Positions 9,437 through 17,534 of a stretch of DNA of 64,000 nucleotides are shown here, one piece after another (the stretch's first letter is position 1; every line of letters begins with the position of its first letter). Source of the stretch: Acinetobacter ursingii DSM 16037 = CIP 107286. GTDB lineage: Bacteria > Pseudomonadota > Gammaproteobacteria > Pseudomonadales > Moraxellaceae. The notes under the pieces were generated by a model. The model saw only the letters and a list, made by a program, of their open reading frames with translations, ran no database searches and had not been told where the DNA came from. The stretch spans positions 1,091,601 through 1,155,600 of the forward strand of contig NZ_KB849717.1 of the NCBI RefSeq assembly GCF_000368825.1, given 5' to 3'. The position numbers and the translations under genes are program-made.

Positions 9437-10078
9437 ATGAGCTTACGTTTAGGTGATACCGCCCCTAATTTTGAACAACAATCCAGTGAAGGAGAGATTA
9501 ATTTTTATGAGTTTTTAGGTGACGATTGGGCAATCTTATTTTCACATCCTGCGGACTACACGCCTGTATGTACCACTGAACTTGGCTATACCGCAAAACT
9601 TAAAGATGAATTTGAAAAACGTGGAGTCAAAGCGATTGCACTTTCAGTGGATGATGTTGAATCCCATCAGGGCTGGATTAAAGATATTAATGAAACTCAA
9701 AACACCACAGTCAACTTCCCGATCATCGCCGATAAAGATCGTAAGGTTTCAGAGTTGTATGGATTTATTCATCCTAATGCCAGTGAAACCACTACAGTAC
9801 GCTCGCTTGTGATTATCGACCCCAATAAAAAAGTTCGCTTGATTATTACTTATCCTGCGTCAACAGGTCGTAATTTTAATGAAATATTACGGGTCGTAGA
9901 TTCATTACAACTGACAGACCATCATAAAGTCGCAACTCCAGCAAACTGGCAACAAGGTGAAGATGTGGTGATTGTGCCTTCACTCAAAGATGAAGAAGAA
10001 ATCAAAGAACGCTTTCCGAAAGGCTATAAGGCCGTCAAACCTTATCTAAGATTGACACCACAGCCTGAGAAGAATTGA
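9437..10078 (+). CDS. 1-Cys peroxiredoxin (Prx6 subfamily)
   Basis: The protein (213 residues) reduces peroxides through the peroxidatic cysteine C45 in HPADYTPVCTTELG. It has no other cysteine, so it is a 1-Cys enzyme that needs an external thiol reductant. The DKDRKVSELYG and IITYPASTGRNFNEILRV segments and the C-terminal extension after residue 150 match the Prx6/AhpC-TSA long subfamily. A GAGG site lies 8 bases before the ATG. It stands alone, divergent from secA. A perfect stem-loop covers its stop codon. Confidence 0.92.
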   Translation: MSLRLGDTAPNFEQQSSEGEINFYEFLGDDWAILFSHPADYTPVCTTELGYTAKLKDEFEKRGVKAIALSVDDVESHQGWIKDINETQNTTVNFPIIADKDRKVSELYGFIHPNASETTTVRSLVIIDPNKKVRLIITYPASTGRNFNEILRVVDSLQLTDHHKVATPANWQQGEDVVIVPSLKDEEEIKERFPKGYKAVKPYLRLTPQPEKN

Positions 10079-10096
10079 AACATCGTTTCAATTCTT
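10070..10096 (+). other. 11-bp stem-loop spanning the peroxiredoxin stop codon
   Basis: AAGAATTGAAA (10070-10080) pairs perfectly with TTTCAATTCTT (10086-10096) across a 5-base loop. The TGA stop at 10076-10078 sits in the left arm. There is no T tract after it, so it is not a standard terminator; it may protect the mRNA 3' end. Confidence 0.5.
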
Positions 10097-10282
10097 CGCA
10101 AGACAAGCAAAGCGCGTAGTCTAAGAACAAAACTCTTAAAGTCTTCAAAAGGAGATGAACAGCTATGCTGTGAGTGAAGAGGTTAAAGCAACGCTTTAAT
10201 TTTGTGCAAGACCAGCGAAGCGCGTAGTGTTTGAATGTGATACTTCAATTTTTATCAAAACAAGCGCAGCGCATCATTTAAG
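10087..10282. repeat. Three degenerate direct repeats after the peroxiredoxin gene
   Basis: Three related ~40-base units occur at 10087-10125, 10195-10235 and 10244-10282. Each starts with a TTCAATT/TTTAATT-like run and contains CAAGAC-AGC-AAGCGCGTAG or a diverged form. A perfect inverted repeat TTAAAGC-AAC-GCTTTAA lies at 10182-10198 between units 1 and 2. No ORF explains them. Confidence 0.5.
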
Positions 10283-10376
10283 ATAGTAAGTCTTCCATGT
10301 TTTACAAGCATGAAGATTGCATTAAATAATAAAAATAAATCTCAAAACAATAACTCATATCACCGTTTCTCCACCC

Positions 10377-10405
10377 AGTACCCATCGTCATGATGGGTAC
10401 TTTTT
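10377..10405 (+). terminator. Intrinsic terminator before the MBL-fold gene
   Basis: Stem AGTACCCATC (10377-10386) / GATGGGTACT (10392-10401), 10 perfect base pairs with a 5-base loop, runs into a T tract. It lies about 300 bases after the peroxiredoxin stop. Confidence 0.85.
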
Positions 10406-10476
10406 ATAATGAACAGATTTGGTAAAACTCACAGACTAGGTTATAAAGAAGATAATATCCTAAAAACAATAAATTT

Positions 10477-11295
10477 ATGATTCATAACATTCATCATTTG
10501 CATTGCGGTACGATGTGCCCTGCATGCGCACCTCTAGTCAGTCAAACAGGCTTACAGGCACATATTATTTGTCATTGTTTATTGCTTGAAACTGATCGTG
10601 GGTTGGTGTTGATTGATACGGGTTTAGGTTTACAAGATTATTTACACACTCAGCAACGACTGGGCAGACTCATCCATCAATTTGGAAAAATTGAAATCAA
10701 TGTGCAACTCAGCGCTGTTCAGCAAATTCAACAACTCGGACTTAATCCTAAAGATGTGCAGCATATTTTTGTGAGTCATCTGGATTTTGACCATGCGGGT
10801 GGTATTTCTGATTTTCCCCAAGCCACGGTACATGTGCTGGCATCCGAATTTAATGCCACACAATCATTGTCTTTTAAAAATCGTATTCGTTATAAGAACA
10901 ACCAATTTAAGCAGCATCGTCTTTGGAATTTCATTGAGCATACTCAAGGAGAAAGCTGGTTCAATCTGGAAAAAGTGATGGGGTTGCCATTATTTCAGGA
11001 TGAAATTTTAATGATTCCTTTATTAGGGCATTCGGCTGGACACTGTGGCATTGCGATTAAACAAGCAGAGGGCTGGATGTTATTTTGTGGGGATGCCTAT
11101 TTTTCACATCAGGAATTAGACTCCAAACAGAAACTGAAAGGACTACATGTATTTGAGAGTATGCTCGCGTATGACAATAAAATGCGTTTAGCCAATCTCA
11201 AACAACTCCAATATTTAGCTCAACATGAACCACACATTGAATTGATTTGTGCGCATGATATTCAAGAATTTTTACGCTATCGACCATTATCATGA
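10477..11295 (+). CDS. Metallo-beta-lactamase-fold hydrolase
   Basis: The 272-residue protein has the MBL metal motif as H101-L-D-F-D105-H106 (a HxDxDH variant of HxHxDH), then the GHSAGHCG histidine and the CGDAYF aspartate, so a di-metal site is likely. An unusual cysteine-rich stretch (C10-x3-C-x2-C) lies near the N terminus. The substrate cannot be told from sequence; lactonase-like or glyoxalase-II-like families are candidates. No signal peptide. Its stop overlaps the next gene's start by 4 bases (ATGA), so the two are co-translated. Confidence 0.82.
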   Translation: MIHNIHHLHCGTMCPACAPLVSQTGLQAHIICHCLLLETDRGLVLIDTGLGLQDYLHTQQRLGRLIHQFGKIEINVQLSAVQQIQQLGLNPKDVQHIFVSHLDFDHAGGISDFPQATVHVLASEFNATQSLSFKNRIRYKNNQFKQHRLWNFIEHTQGESWFNLEKVMGLPLFQDEILMIPLLGHSAGHCGIAIKQAEGWMLFCGDAYFSHQELDSKQKLKGLHVFESMLAYDNKMRLANLKQLQYLAQHEPHIELICAHDIQEFLRYRPLS

Positions 11296-11876
11296 AAAAA
11301 ACCTTATTTTCTCCCCTATTGATCATACTCACTTTAAATCTATCAGGCTGTATTACCCATCCTTCGCTTTCCACTGAGCAACGACCACCACATTGGGGGA
11401 ATTTGCTTCATGCAGAGCATAATTTTTATAAAATTAGCCATGATCTGTATCGCAGCGAGCAACCTTCACAAGCACTAATACCTGAATTACGACAACAGCA
11501 GATTCAGACCATCATAAATTTACGCAATCGTAGTGATGATCTCAAAGTGCTTGATCCACACGAATTTAATTTAGTTCATATCCCGATTCATACATGGGCC
11601 ATTAATCGAAAAGATTTACTAGAAGTGATGCAACAGATTCAAATCGTAAAACAAAATCATCAAAAGGTTTTATTGCATTGCTATCATGGGTCAGATCGAA
11701 CAGGTGCCAGTGTGGCAATGTATCGAATTATTTTTGAAAATTGGTCGATAGAAAATGCTGTACAAGAAATGAAATACGGAAGTTACGGCTATCACCCCAT
11801 CTGGGTAAATATTGAAAAAATATTTACGCCTGAAAATATAAAATGGATTCGGGAGCAACTCGCGAATCCATCTTAA
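11292..11876 (+). CDS. Lipoprotein with dual-specificity / tyrosine phosphatase-like domain
   Basis: The N terminus is a lipoprotein signal with lipobox L17-S-G-C20. The rest of the 194-residue protein resembles the cysteine-based phosphatase fold: INLRNR near 75-80 and the catalytic P-loop HC130-YHGSD-R136-TG (Cx5R). It would act in the periplasm on a phosphorylated protein, sugar or lipid; the substrate is unknown. It overlaps the upstream hydrolase gene by 4 bases. It converges with the SPOR gene at 11909, with only 32 bases between them and no clear terminator. Confidence 0.8.
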   Translation: MKKTLFSPLLIILTLNLSGCITHPSLSTEQRPPHWGNLLHAEHNFYKISHDLYRSEQPSQALIPELRQQQIQTIINLRNRSDDLKVLDPHEFNLVHIPIHTWAINRKDLLEVMQQIQIVKQNHQKVLLHCYHGSDRTGASVAMYRIIFENWSIENAVQEMKYGSYGYHPIWVNIEKIFTPENIKWIREQLANPS

Positions 11877-11908
11877 ATCATCAGCAAGAATAACACTGCC
11901 AAAAACAC

Positions 11909-12967
11909 TTAACGCTGATCGAGTGGAATCCAGTCGATCACCCAAGCAGATTTCATATTCAAACTGCTATCTGACACAATTTTCTTCCGTGCAGCATCGG
12001 CAGTTTCGCGGCTTTTAGATGGCCCCACCATAATTCGAATGCCTTTAGAAGTAGGGCTGGTGGTGACTTTATAGCCTTTAGCACGAAGTTTGGAAACCAC
12101 TGCATCTGCATTGGCTTGGTTGGCAGCTAATGCCACTTGTACCATCCAGTTTTTATCGCCATTTTCCAACAAATCACGTGCTTTATCAGCTTCTGCTTTT
12201 TTCTTGGCGTCTTCTTCGGCTTTATGCTTTTTCTCATCCGCTGCTTTTTTCTCAGCTTCAGCTTTACGTTTATCTTCAGCCGCTTTCTTCGCTGCTTTTT
12301 CCGCGTCTAACTGTCGCTGTTTTTCTTCAGTTGCCTTTTTCTCTGCGGCAACGCGCTCTTGCTCAGCTTTACGTTTGGCTTCGGCTTCTTTCTGCTTTTT
12401 CAATTGATCGGCTTTCTGCTGTTCAGCCAGCTTTTGAGCATCAGCTTGTTTTTTCTGCTCAGCCAATCTTTTCTCTGCATCAAGTTTTTGCTGTTCAGAC
12501 TTTTTTTGGTCTGTGGCTTTTTGTGCAGTATTTTGCGCTGTATTTTTTGTTTGATCCGTGATTTCTGGCGGAATATTGTCTGAACTTTCCTGAGCAGCAT
12601 TACGACGCGCATTGATCGCTGCATATTCTTCTGCGGCTTTACGCGCGGCTGCGGCCTCGGCCTGTTGTTGTTGCGCTAGAAAGTCTGCGGCACGAGCTTC
12701 TTGTTCTGCCACCGCTTTTTCACGCGCACGGCGCTGTTCTTCAAGTAAACGCTTTTCCGTTTCAACATCAACTGCAAGCGGTTGTAACTGAACCATTTCG
12801 CCCGCCTGATTTGAACGATTATTGTCCTTTGCAGGTTGTTCGACTTTTGGTTGAGTTTGAACTTGCGTTTGGTGTATTTCTTCTTTTCCTTTCAGGAGTA
12901 ATGCTGCCAATAAAACACCACCACCTAATAAAACAACACCGCCCATCCAGCGCTGTTTGTTATTCAT
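11909..12967 (-). CDS. SPOR-domain membrane protein (DedD/FtsN-like)
   Basis: The ATG at 12967 overlaps the folC stop by 4 bases and is preferred over in-frame ATGs inside folC. The 352-residue protein has one N-terminal membrane segment (about residues 8-26) and a long Lys/Ala/Glu/Gln-rich middle likely to be an extended coiled coil, as in TolA. The C-terminal SPOR domain (last ~80 residues, beginning NWMVQVALAANQANA) binds denuded glycan strands at the septum. It is therefore probably a cell-division protein. Its place after accD-folC matches dedD in other Gammaproteobacteria, but cvpA-purF do not follow. Confidence 0.85.
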   Translation of the reverse strand: MNNKQRWMGGVVLLGGGVLLAALLLKGKEEIHQTQVQTQPKVEQPAKDNNRSNQAGEMVQLQPLAVDVETEKRLLEEQRRAREKAVAEQEARAADFLAQQQQAEAAAARKAAEEYAAINARRNAAQESSDNIPPEITDQTKNTAQNTAQKATDQKKSEQQKLDAEKRLAEQKKQADAQKLAEQQKADQLKKQKEAEAKRKAEQERVAAEKKATEEKQRQLDAEKAAKKAAEDKRKAEAEKKAADEKKHKAEEDAKKKAEADKARDLLENGDKNWMVQVALAANQANADAVVSKLRAKGYKVTTSPTSKGIRIMVGPSKSRETADAARKKIVSDSSLNMKSAWVIDWIPLDQR

Positions 12968-14250
12968 TGACATTGTTCCAAATACTCCCACACCGCTTCT
13001 AATGTATGAAACGAACCACAGACTAAAATTAGCTGATTATTGTTGGTTTGCTCAAGTGCTAATTTAAACGCCTCTTGGATACTTTCAAAGCTGTCTACTG
13101 TCTCACCTTGTAATGCATCCATCAATTGAGATAACGGTGCAGCACGAGGAATATTTAACGGCGCAATTTTCCAATTCAAAACAGTGAGTTTTAATCGCTC
13201 TACCACTGATTTTATATCTTTATCGGCCAACATTGAAAATACAGCAACAACTTCTGTGTACTGTTTATTGTATTCCAAGAAATTTCGCAATTGCTTTAAC
13301 AAAAATTCTACACCATGCGCATTATGCCCAGCATCAAAAATAACGGTTTTATTTGCGATGACTCGCTGTTCAAAACGACCCGCCAATTGGGCTTTTTTGA
13401 TTCCGCTGCTCAATGCTGCCTGAGAAATATCTAAGCCACTTAACAGTACAGCCGCAACCGCAGTCGAAATATTTTCCAGTGCCAGGGAACTCAGTGGAAG
13501 TTTTAATGTGGTTCCTGATGATGCAAAATTCCAACTCTGACCATCACCCGCAGCTTGATAAAAATAATCTTGTTGTGCCACATATAATTTGGCGTTGACT
13601 TGATCGGCCTGAGTTTGAATCGCGTGTGGTAAATCTTGTAGACCAGCAAAAATGACAGGAATATCGGGACGCATAATCCCTGCTTTTTCAAACGCAATTT
13701 TTTCAATGCTATCGCCCAGCCAATCGGTATGATCTAGACCAATATTGGTAATCACGGCAATATCGGGATCAATCACATTCACGACATCAAGCCGACCGCC
13801 CAAGCCGACTTCAAGTACCCAGACATCACATTGTTTTTGTTTAAAAATAACAAAAGCCGCTAAAGTCGTGGCTTCAAAAAAGGAGAGGCTTAATTCACAC
13901 TGACGGCGCGCTTGATCAACTTCTACAAAAGCATGAATTAAAGTTTGGTCATCAACTTCCTGACCCTTTAATTTAACCCGCTCGTTAAAACGATAAATAT
14001 GGGGCGATTGATAAAGGCCAACCTGATAACCCTGTTCATTTAAAATGGAAGCTAACGCGGTCGTCGTTGATCCTTTACCATTGGTTCCAGCCACGGTAAA
14101 TACTTTGGCTTGTGGTTGCATGACACCCAGAGCCTCAGCCACTGGAATCACACGTTCCAGACCTAAATCAATCCCTGTAACGTGAACATGGCCCCAATAA
14201 TCGAGCCATGTATCTAAATCATCTGTTATTTTTGGAGCATCAGGTTTCAA
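12964..14250 (-). CDS. folC: Bifunctional dihydrofolate / folylpolyglutamate synthase FolC
   Basis: FolC joins dihydropteroate to glutamate and then extends the polyglutamate tail of folates. The 428-residue protein contains the ATP-binding P-loop VAGTNGKGSTT (about residues 52-62), the Mur-ligase-like EVGLGGRLD block and the DGAHN-type motif here read as DAGHNAHG. Length is normal. It overlaps accD by 4 bases upstream and the SPOR gene by 4 bases downstream, so the operon is translationally coupled. folA and thyA, which use its product, lie elsewhere in this window. Confidence 0.95.
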   Translation of the reverse strand: MKPDAPKITDDLDTWLDYWGHVHVTGIDLGLERVIPVAEALGVMQPQAKVFTVAGTNGKGSTTTALASILNEQGYQVGLYQSPHIYRFNERVKLKGQEVDDQTLIHAFVEVDQARRQCELSLSFFEATTLAAFVIFKQKQCDVWVLEVGLGGRLDVVNVIDPDIAVITNIGLDHTDWLGDSIEKIAFEKAGIMRPDIPVIFAGLQDLPHAIQTQADQVNAKLYVAQQDYFYQAAGDGQSWNFASSGTTLKLPLSSLALENISTAVAAVLLSGLDISQAALSSGIKKAQLAGRFEQRVIANKTVIFDAGHNAHGVEFLLKQLRNFLEYNKQYTEVVAVFSMLADKDIKSVVERLKLTVLNWKIAPLNIPRAAPLSQLMDALQGETVDSFESIQEAFKLALEQTNNNQLILVCGSFHTLEAVWEYLEQCQ

Positions 14251-15143
14251 GGTAAGTTCATCAATTTCGCCACGATACGGGATACAGTATCACGTAATGC
14301 ATGTCGATGAACAATTTGATCGATTACCCCATGATCAAGCAAATATTCGGCGCGCTGAAACGGTTCATCCAGTTTTTCACGAACGGTTTGTTCGATGACG
14401 CGCTTACCCGCAAAACCAATCATAGCTTTCGGTTCAGCAATATGTACATCACCTAGCATTGCCAAAGATGCTGTGACACCGCCATAAACAGGATGAGTCA
14501 AAACTACAATGTAGGGTAAATGAGCATCTTTCATTTTCTGAATTGCAGCAGAAGTACGTGCCATTTGCATCAGCGACAACATGCCTTCCTGCATACGTGC
14601 ACCGCCAGAAGCAGCAAAACAGATTAAAGGTTGTTTAAGTTCAATTGCACGTTCAGCCGCTTGAACAAAGCGATCACCTACAACTGTCCCCATTGAACCG
14701 CCCATAAAGTCAAATTCAAAGGCACAGGCGACCATTGGGATATGATTAAGACTCCCCTGCATCACAACCAAAGCTTCTGTTTCACCCGTTTTGCTTTGTG
14801 CTTCACGCATACGCTCAGGATAAGGCTTACTATCGACAAATTTAAGTGGATCTTTGGCTACAAATTCCTGACCCAGTTCGGTTTGGATCTGATCAAAAAA
14901 CCATGTTAAACGATCACGTGCTTTCATACGCAAATGTTCATCACATTGTGGACAAACATAGGCATTGAATGCGATTGCAGTACGTGTCACCAATGCATGA
15001 CATTCAGGGCATTCAATCGTTGGCTCAGTAAATGTTGCCTTAAGCACTTGTTGCTCATCAGGCGTGTGGATGCCAGGAACATGACGTTCAGTCCACGGCG
15101 TCGATGGGCTAAGAATTTTCCCTGATTTCACTTCTTGATTCAT
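14247..15143 (-). CDS. accD: Acetyl-CoA carboxylase carboxyltransferase subunit beta AccD
   Basis: AccD with AccA transfers CO2 from biotin to acetyl-CoA in the first step of fatty-acid synthesis. The 298-residue protein has the N-terminal four-cysteine zinc ribbon (CPECHALV...CPQCDEH, about residues 39-64) and the carboxyltransferase core with GGSMGTVVGDR and the SGGARMQEGM oxyanion loop. It starts 4 bases inside the end of trpA and ends 4 bases inside folC. Confidence 0.97.
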   Translation of the reverse strand: MNQEVKSGKILSPSTPWTERHVPGIHTPDEQQVLKATFTEPTIECPECHALVTRTAIAFNAYVCPQCDEHLRMKARDRLTWFFDQIQTELGQEFVAKDPLKFVDSKPYPERMREAQSKTGETEALVVMQGSLNHIPMVACAFEFDFMGGSMGTVVGDRFVQAAERAIELKQPLICFAASGGARMQEGMLSLMQMARTSAAIQKMKDAHLPYIVVLTHPVYGGVTASLAMLGDVHIAEPKAMIGFAGKRVIEQTVREKLDEPFQRAEYLLDHGVIDQIVHRHALRDTVSRIVAKLMNLP

Positions 15144-15943
15144 ACTAACTCGTCGAGCGCAGCTCGAAGCTCCTTGATTTTATTGACCGTTTGTTCAACC
15201 GCTTGGTCGATTGCCAATGTAGCAAAAGGTTTAACTAAAGCACTTCCCACAATTACCGCATCGGCAACCTGTCCCATAGCCTTTGCAGATGCTGCATCAC
15301 TAATTCCAAAGCCCACACCTACTGGTACATTGGTATGTGTTTTGATCTTGGCAATCCGTGCCGCAGCTTCAGCCGTGTCTAGGGTTGCTGCACCTGTTAC
15401 GCCTTTAAGTGATACATAGTAAATAAAGCCACTGGCTTGTTTTACGACATGTTGAATACGCTCATCGGTTGAGGTTGGTGCAAGCAAAAAGATTTGGTCC
15501 ATATCATGCTGTTTCAGCACAACATCCAGATCTTGAGCTTCTTCAGGTGGCATATCCACCAAAAGAATGCCATCTACACCGCACGCTTTCGCTGTCGATA
15601 CAAACTTTTCATAACCAATGACTTCAACAGGATTTAAATATCCCATCAATACCACAGGTGTTTCTGTATCTTTTTGACGAAATTCCTTGACCATATTCAG
15701 TGCATCAAGCGTATTGGTTCCACCCGCTAACGCGCGTTCAGCCGCAAGTGCAATCACTGGCCCATCTGCCATTGGGTCGGAAAAGGGTAAGCCCAGTTCA
15801 ATCACATCCACACCTGCATCGACCATTTTATGTAATAGTGATACTGTGACCTGTGGCTCAGGATCGCCCGCCATCACATAAGAAACCAACGCTTTACGTT
15901 GTTGGGATTTAAGCTGTTCGAAACGAGTGGCGAGACGTGACAT
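15140..15943 (-). CDS. trpA: Tryptophan synthase alpha subunit TrpA
   Basis: TrpA cleaves indole-3-glycerol phosphate and channels indole to TrpB. The 267-residue TIM-barrel protein has the conserved ELGLPFSDPMADGP block with the catalytic Glu and Asp residues, YYVSLKGVTGA, and the GFGISDA phosphate-binding loop. It is first in the trpA-accD-folC-SPOR operon. Its partner trpB is 4.2 kb away at 20138-21382, in the same direction but separated by four unrelated loci. Confidence 0.97.
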   Translation of the reverse strand: MSRLATRFEQLKSQQRKALVSYVMAGDPEPQVTVSLLHKMVDAGVDVIELGLPFSDPMADGPVIALAAERALAGGTNTLDALNMVKEFRQKDTETPVVLMGYLNPVEVIGYEKFVSTAKACGVDGILLVDMPPEEAQDLDVVLKQHDMDQIFLLAPTSTDERIQHVVKQASGFIYYVSLKGVTGAATLDTAEAAARIAKIKTHTNVPVGVGFGISDAASAKAMGQVADAVIVGSALVKPFATLAIDQAVEQTVNKIKELRAALDELV

Positions 15944-16388
15944 AGGGTTGTGCTTTCCTTGATTTTATAAACTGAGGAGTTGTTTGTAGAAATACAGAAC
16001 ACCGCATTGTAACGCTATTTTTTGTCCATTGAACAGTCTTCACGTTGCTATGTACGCTGTTGTTGTGATTCCCTACAACCCAGAGCGTACATTTATCAAT
16101 ATTTTGCTATTTTTCTCAATGATCAAAGCTTCCTATTTTTTAATGTTCTTTCAAGCAATAAAATATGAAATTAAATTAAAATTTATTCTAAAAATGATCT
16201 AAAAAACAAAAATATAAACAACATCAGCAGACCATTGCAGCGATTTCTGGCTTTATAAAAAACATGGCAGTTTGATATATCTGGTATAAAAACGGATGAT
16301 CGAATCAAGTACTTTTGCAGTTGTCTACGTAAAAAATTCAGTCCATTCTCAGGGTGTTTATTTGATTCAGCGCGACTTATTCATTACC
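15944..16388. other. 445-base gene-free region upstream of trpA
   Basis: No ORF of note. The region holds a long imperfect hairpin: ATGTACGCT (16050-16058) pairs perfectly with AGCGTACAT (16084-16092), with an inner GTTGT/ACAAC pair (16062-16066 / 16075-16079). This lies 107-149 bases upstream of the trpA start. The rest is AT-rich, and no clear promoter could be called. Confidence 0.5.
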
Positions 16389-17417
16389 TTACAGTTGTTT
16401 TAAAAACTGTTTTGGTGTTTGTCCTGTCCATCGTTTAAACGCTCGACCAAAAGCACTTTGATCGGCATAACCCAACAATGTCGCAATTTCGACCAGTGAA
16501 CGTCCTTGTTTTAAATAAGTTTGACTTAAATTTAGACGATATTCGTCCAGAATATCCTGAAAATTAAGCTGATAAGATTTGAGCTGCCGTTGTAAAGTTC
16601 GTTCAGAATAATGCATTTGTCTGGCGACATAATCCTGAATGACTTCATTTTGTTGCTTTAATGCCTGTTCAATAAAACCCCAGACTTTTTGTTTTAATAA
16701 CTGCTGTCGGTGCTCAAACGTATCCGTTTGTTGTAAGGACTGTTTAGCTTGAGTGGATAACACCTGATTAAGTTGTTGATCGGCAGCAAAACTTCGTGCT
16801 TGTAATACCTGTTGATCAAAACAGATTTTATATTGACCCACATACAGCTGAATTTTACAGCCAAAAAACTGCTCATAATGGCTTAATGAGAAATGCGGGG
16901 GCAGTCCTAACTGAATCAAACGAGGCGGGATCAATTGTTCCTGCGCAATCAGTTTCGAAATTCTAAAGATTAATGACAAATTCAATTCATAAATTTCACG
17001 ATAATCCTGATAATTTGCGCTCCACATGATCTGAATCTGTTGATCCTGCTCCACAATTTTGAGCTGCTCCAGATTGGTTTGTTGAAACAGTAAGGGATAA
17101 TATTGTTCAAGCAAATACATCGCCTGTTGTAAGTTTAAACTGGTGGATGCCAGATAGCCCATCATCCCCGCGTCCTGCAAACTGGCTTGTTCAGCCATAA
17201 CCAAACTAATCGGACGTTTAAAATACCGCTGGAGTTGCTTCATCAACTGTAGATAAACTGTTAAATCGAAACCCTGTTCAGCATCGTTATTCAATGCATC
17301 AGTCAATTGTTGCCATTGCGACTGTTGTTCTGAACCACTCAGCAGAGATTCCAGTTGATAATGCTGCAAGACGCGATGCAGAAGGCGTACATATCCCACT
17401 ATTATTTTTACTGACAT
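16389..17417 (-). CDS. AraC-family transcriptional regulator
   Basis: The C-terminal ~100 residues form an AraC-type double helix-turn-helix (YSERTLQRQL, then SLVEIATLLGYADQSAFGRAFKRWTGQTP). The N-terminal ~200 residues resemble the arabinose-binding-like sensor domain of the OruR/ArgR-type group. At 342 residues it is normal for that group. It is transcribed divergently from the metal-dependent hydrolase at 17535, with 117 bases between, so it probably controls that gene and perhaps itself. An AAGGA site lies 8 bases before the ATG, inside the loop of a small hairpin. The ligand is unknown. Confidence 0.88.
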   Translation of the reverse strand: MSVKIIVGYVRLLHRVLQHYQLESLLSGSEQQSQWQQLTDALNNDAEQGFDLTVYLQLMKQLQRYFKRPISLVMAEQASLQDAGMMGYLASTSLNLQQAMYLLEQYYPLLFQQTNLEQLKIVEQDQQIQIMWSANYQDYREIYELNLSLIFRISKLIAQEQLIPPRLIQLGLPPHFSLSHYEQFFGCKIQLYVGQYKICFDQQVLQARSFAADQQLNQVLSTQAKQSLQQTDTFEHRQQLLKQKVWGFIEQALKQQNEVIQDYVARQMHYSERTLQRQLKSYQLNFQDILDEYRLNLSQTYLKQGRSLVEIATLLGYADQSAFGRAFKRWTGQTPKQFLKQL

Positions 17418-17418
17418 T

Positions 17419-17444
17419 GCGACATCCTTTTTGTCTCATGTCGC
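17419..17444 (-). other. Hairpin in the araC-type 5' UTR enclosing the Shine-Dalgarno
   Basis: GCGACAT (17419-17425) and ATGTCGC (17438-17444) form a perfect 7-bp inverted repeat directly before the start codon, with the AAGGA site between the arms. A third TGTCGC lies at 17491-17496. It may be an operator half-site set or a translation control hairpin. Confidence 0.4.
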
Positions 17445-17446
17445 TA

Positions 17447-17475
17447 TTTGTATAAAATATGGCAACAACTGTCAA
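17447..17475 (-). promoter_or_regulatory. Promoter of the AraC-family regulator gene
   Basis: A perfect minus-strand -35 TTGACA (17470-17475) and a -10 TACAAA (17447-17452) are separated by 17 bases. The position is right for the gene starting at 17417. Confidence 0.55.
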
Positions 17476-17534
17476 AACAAAACGGATGATTGTCGCCATA
17501 CTAAAATCATTGTTTCAACCGAGAATTAAAACAA

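Noticed and set aside
10477..11295. Quorum-quenching lactonase identity for the MBL gene
   Set aside because: The MBL motif alone does not distinguish lactonases from other hydrolases, and no quorum-sensing gene is near.
12090..12624. Several open frames antisense or out of frame inside the SPOR gene
   Set aside because: They are shadows of the Lys/Ala/Glu-rich repeat region; their composition mirrors it.
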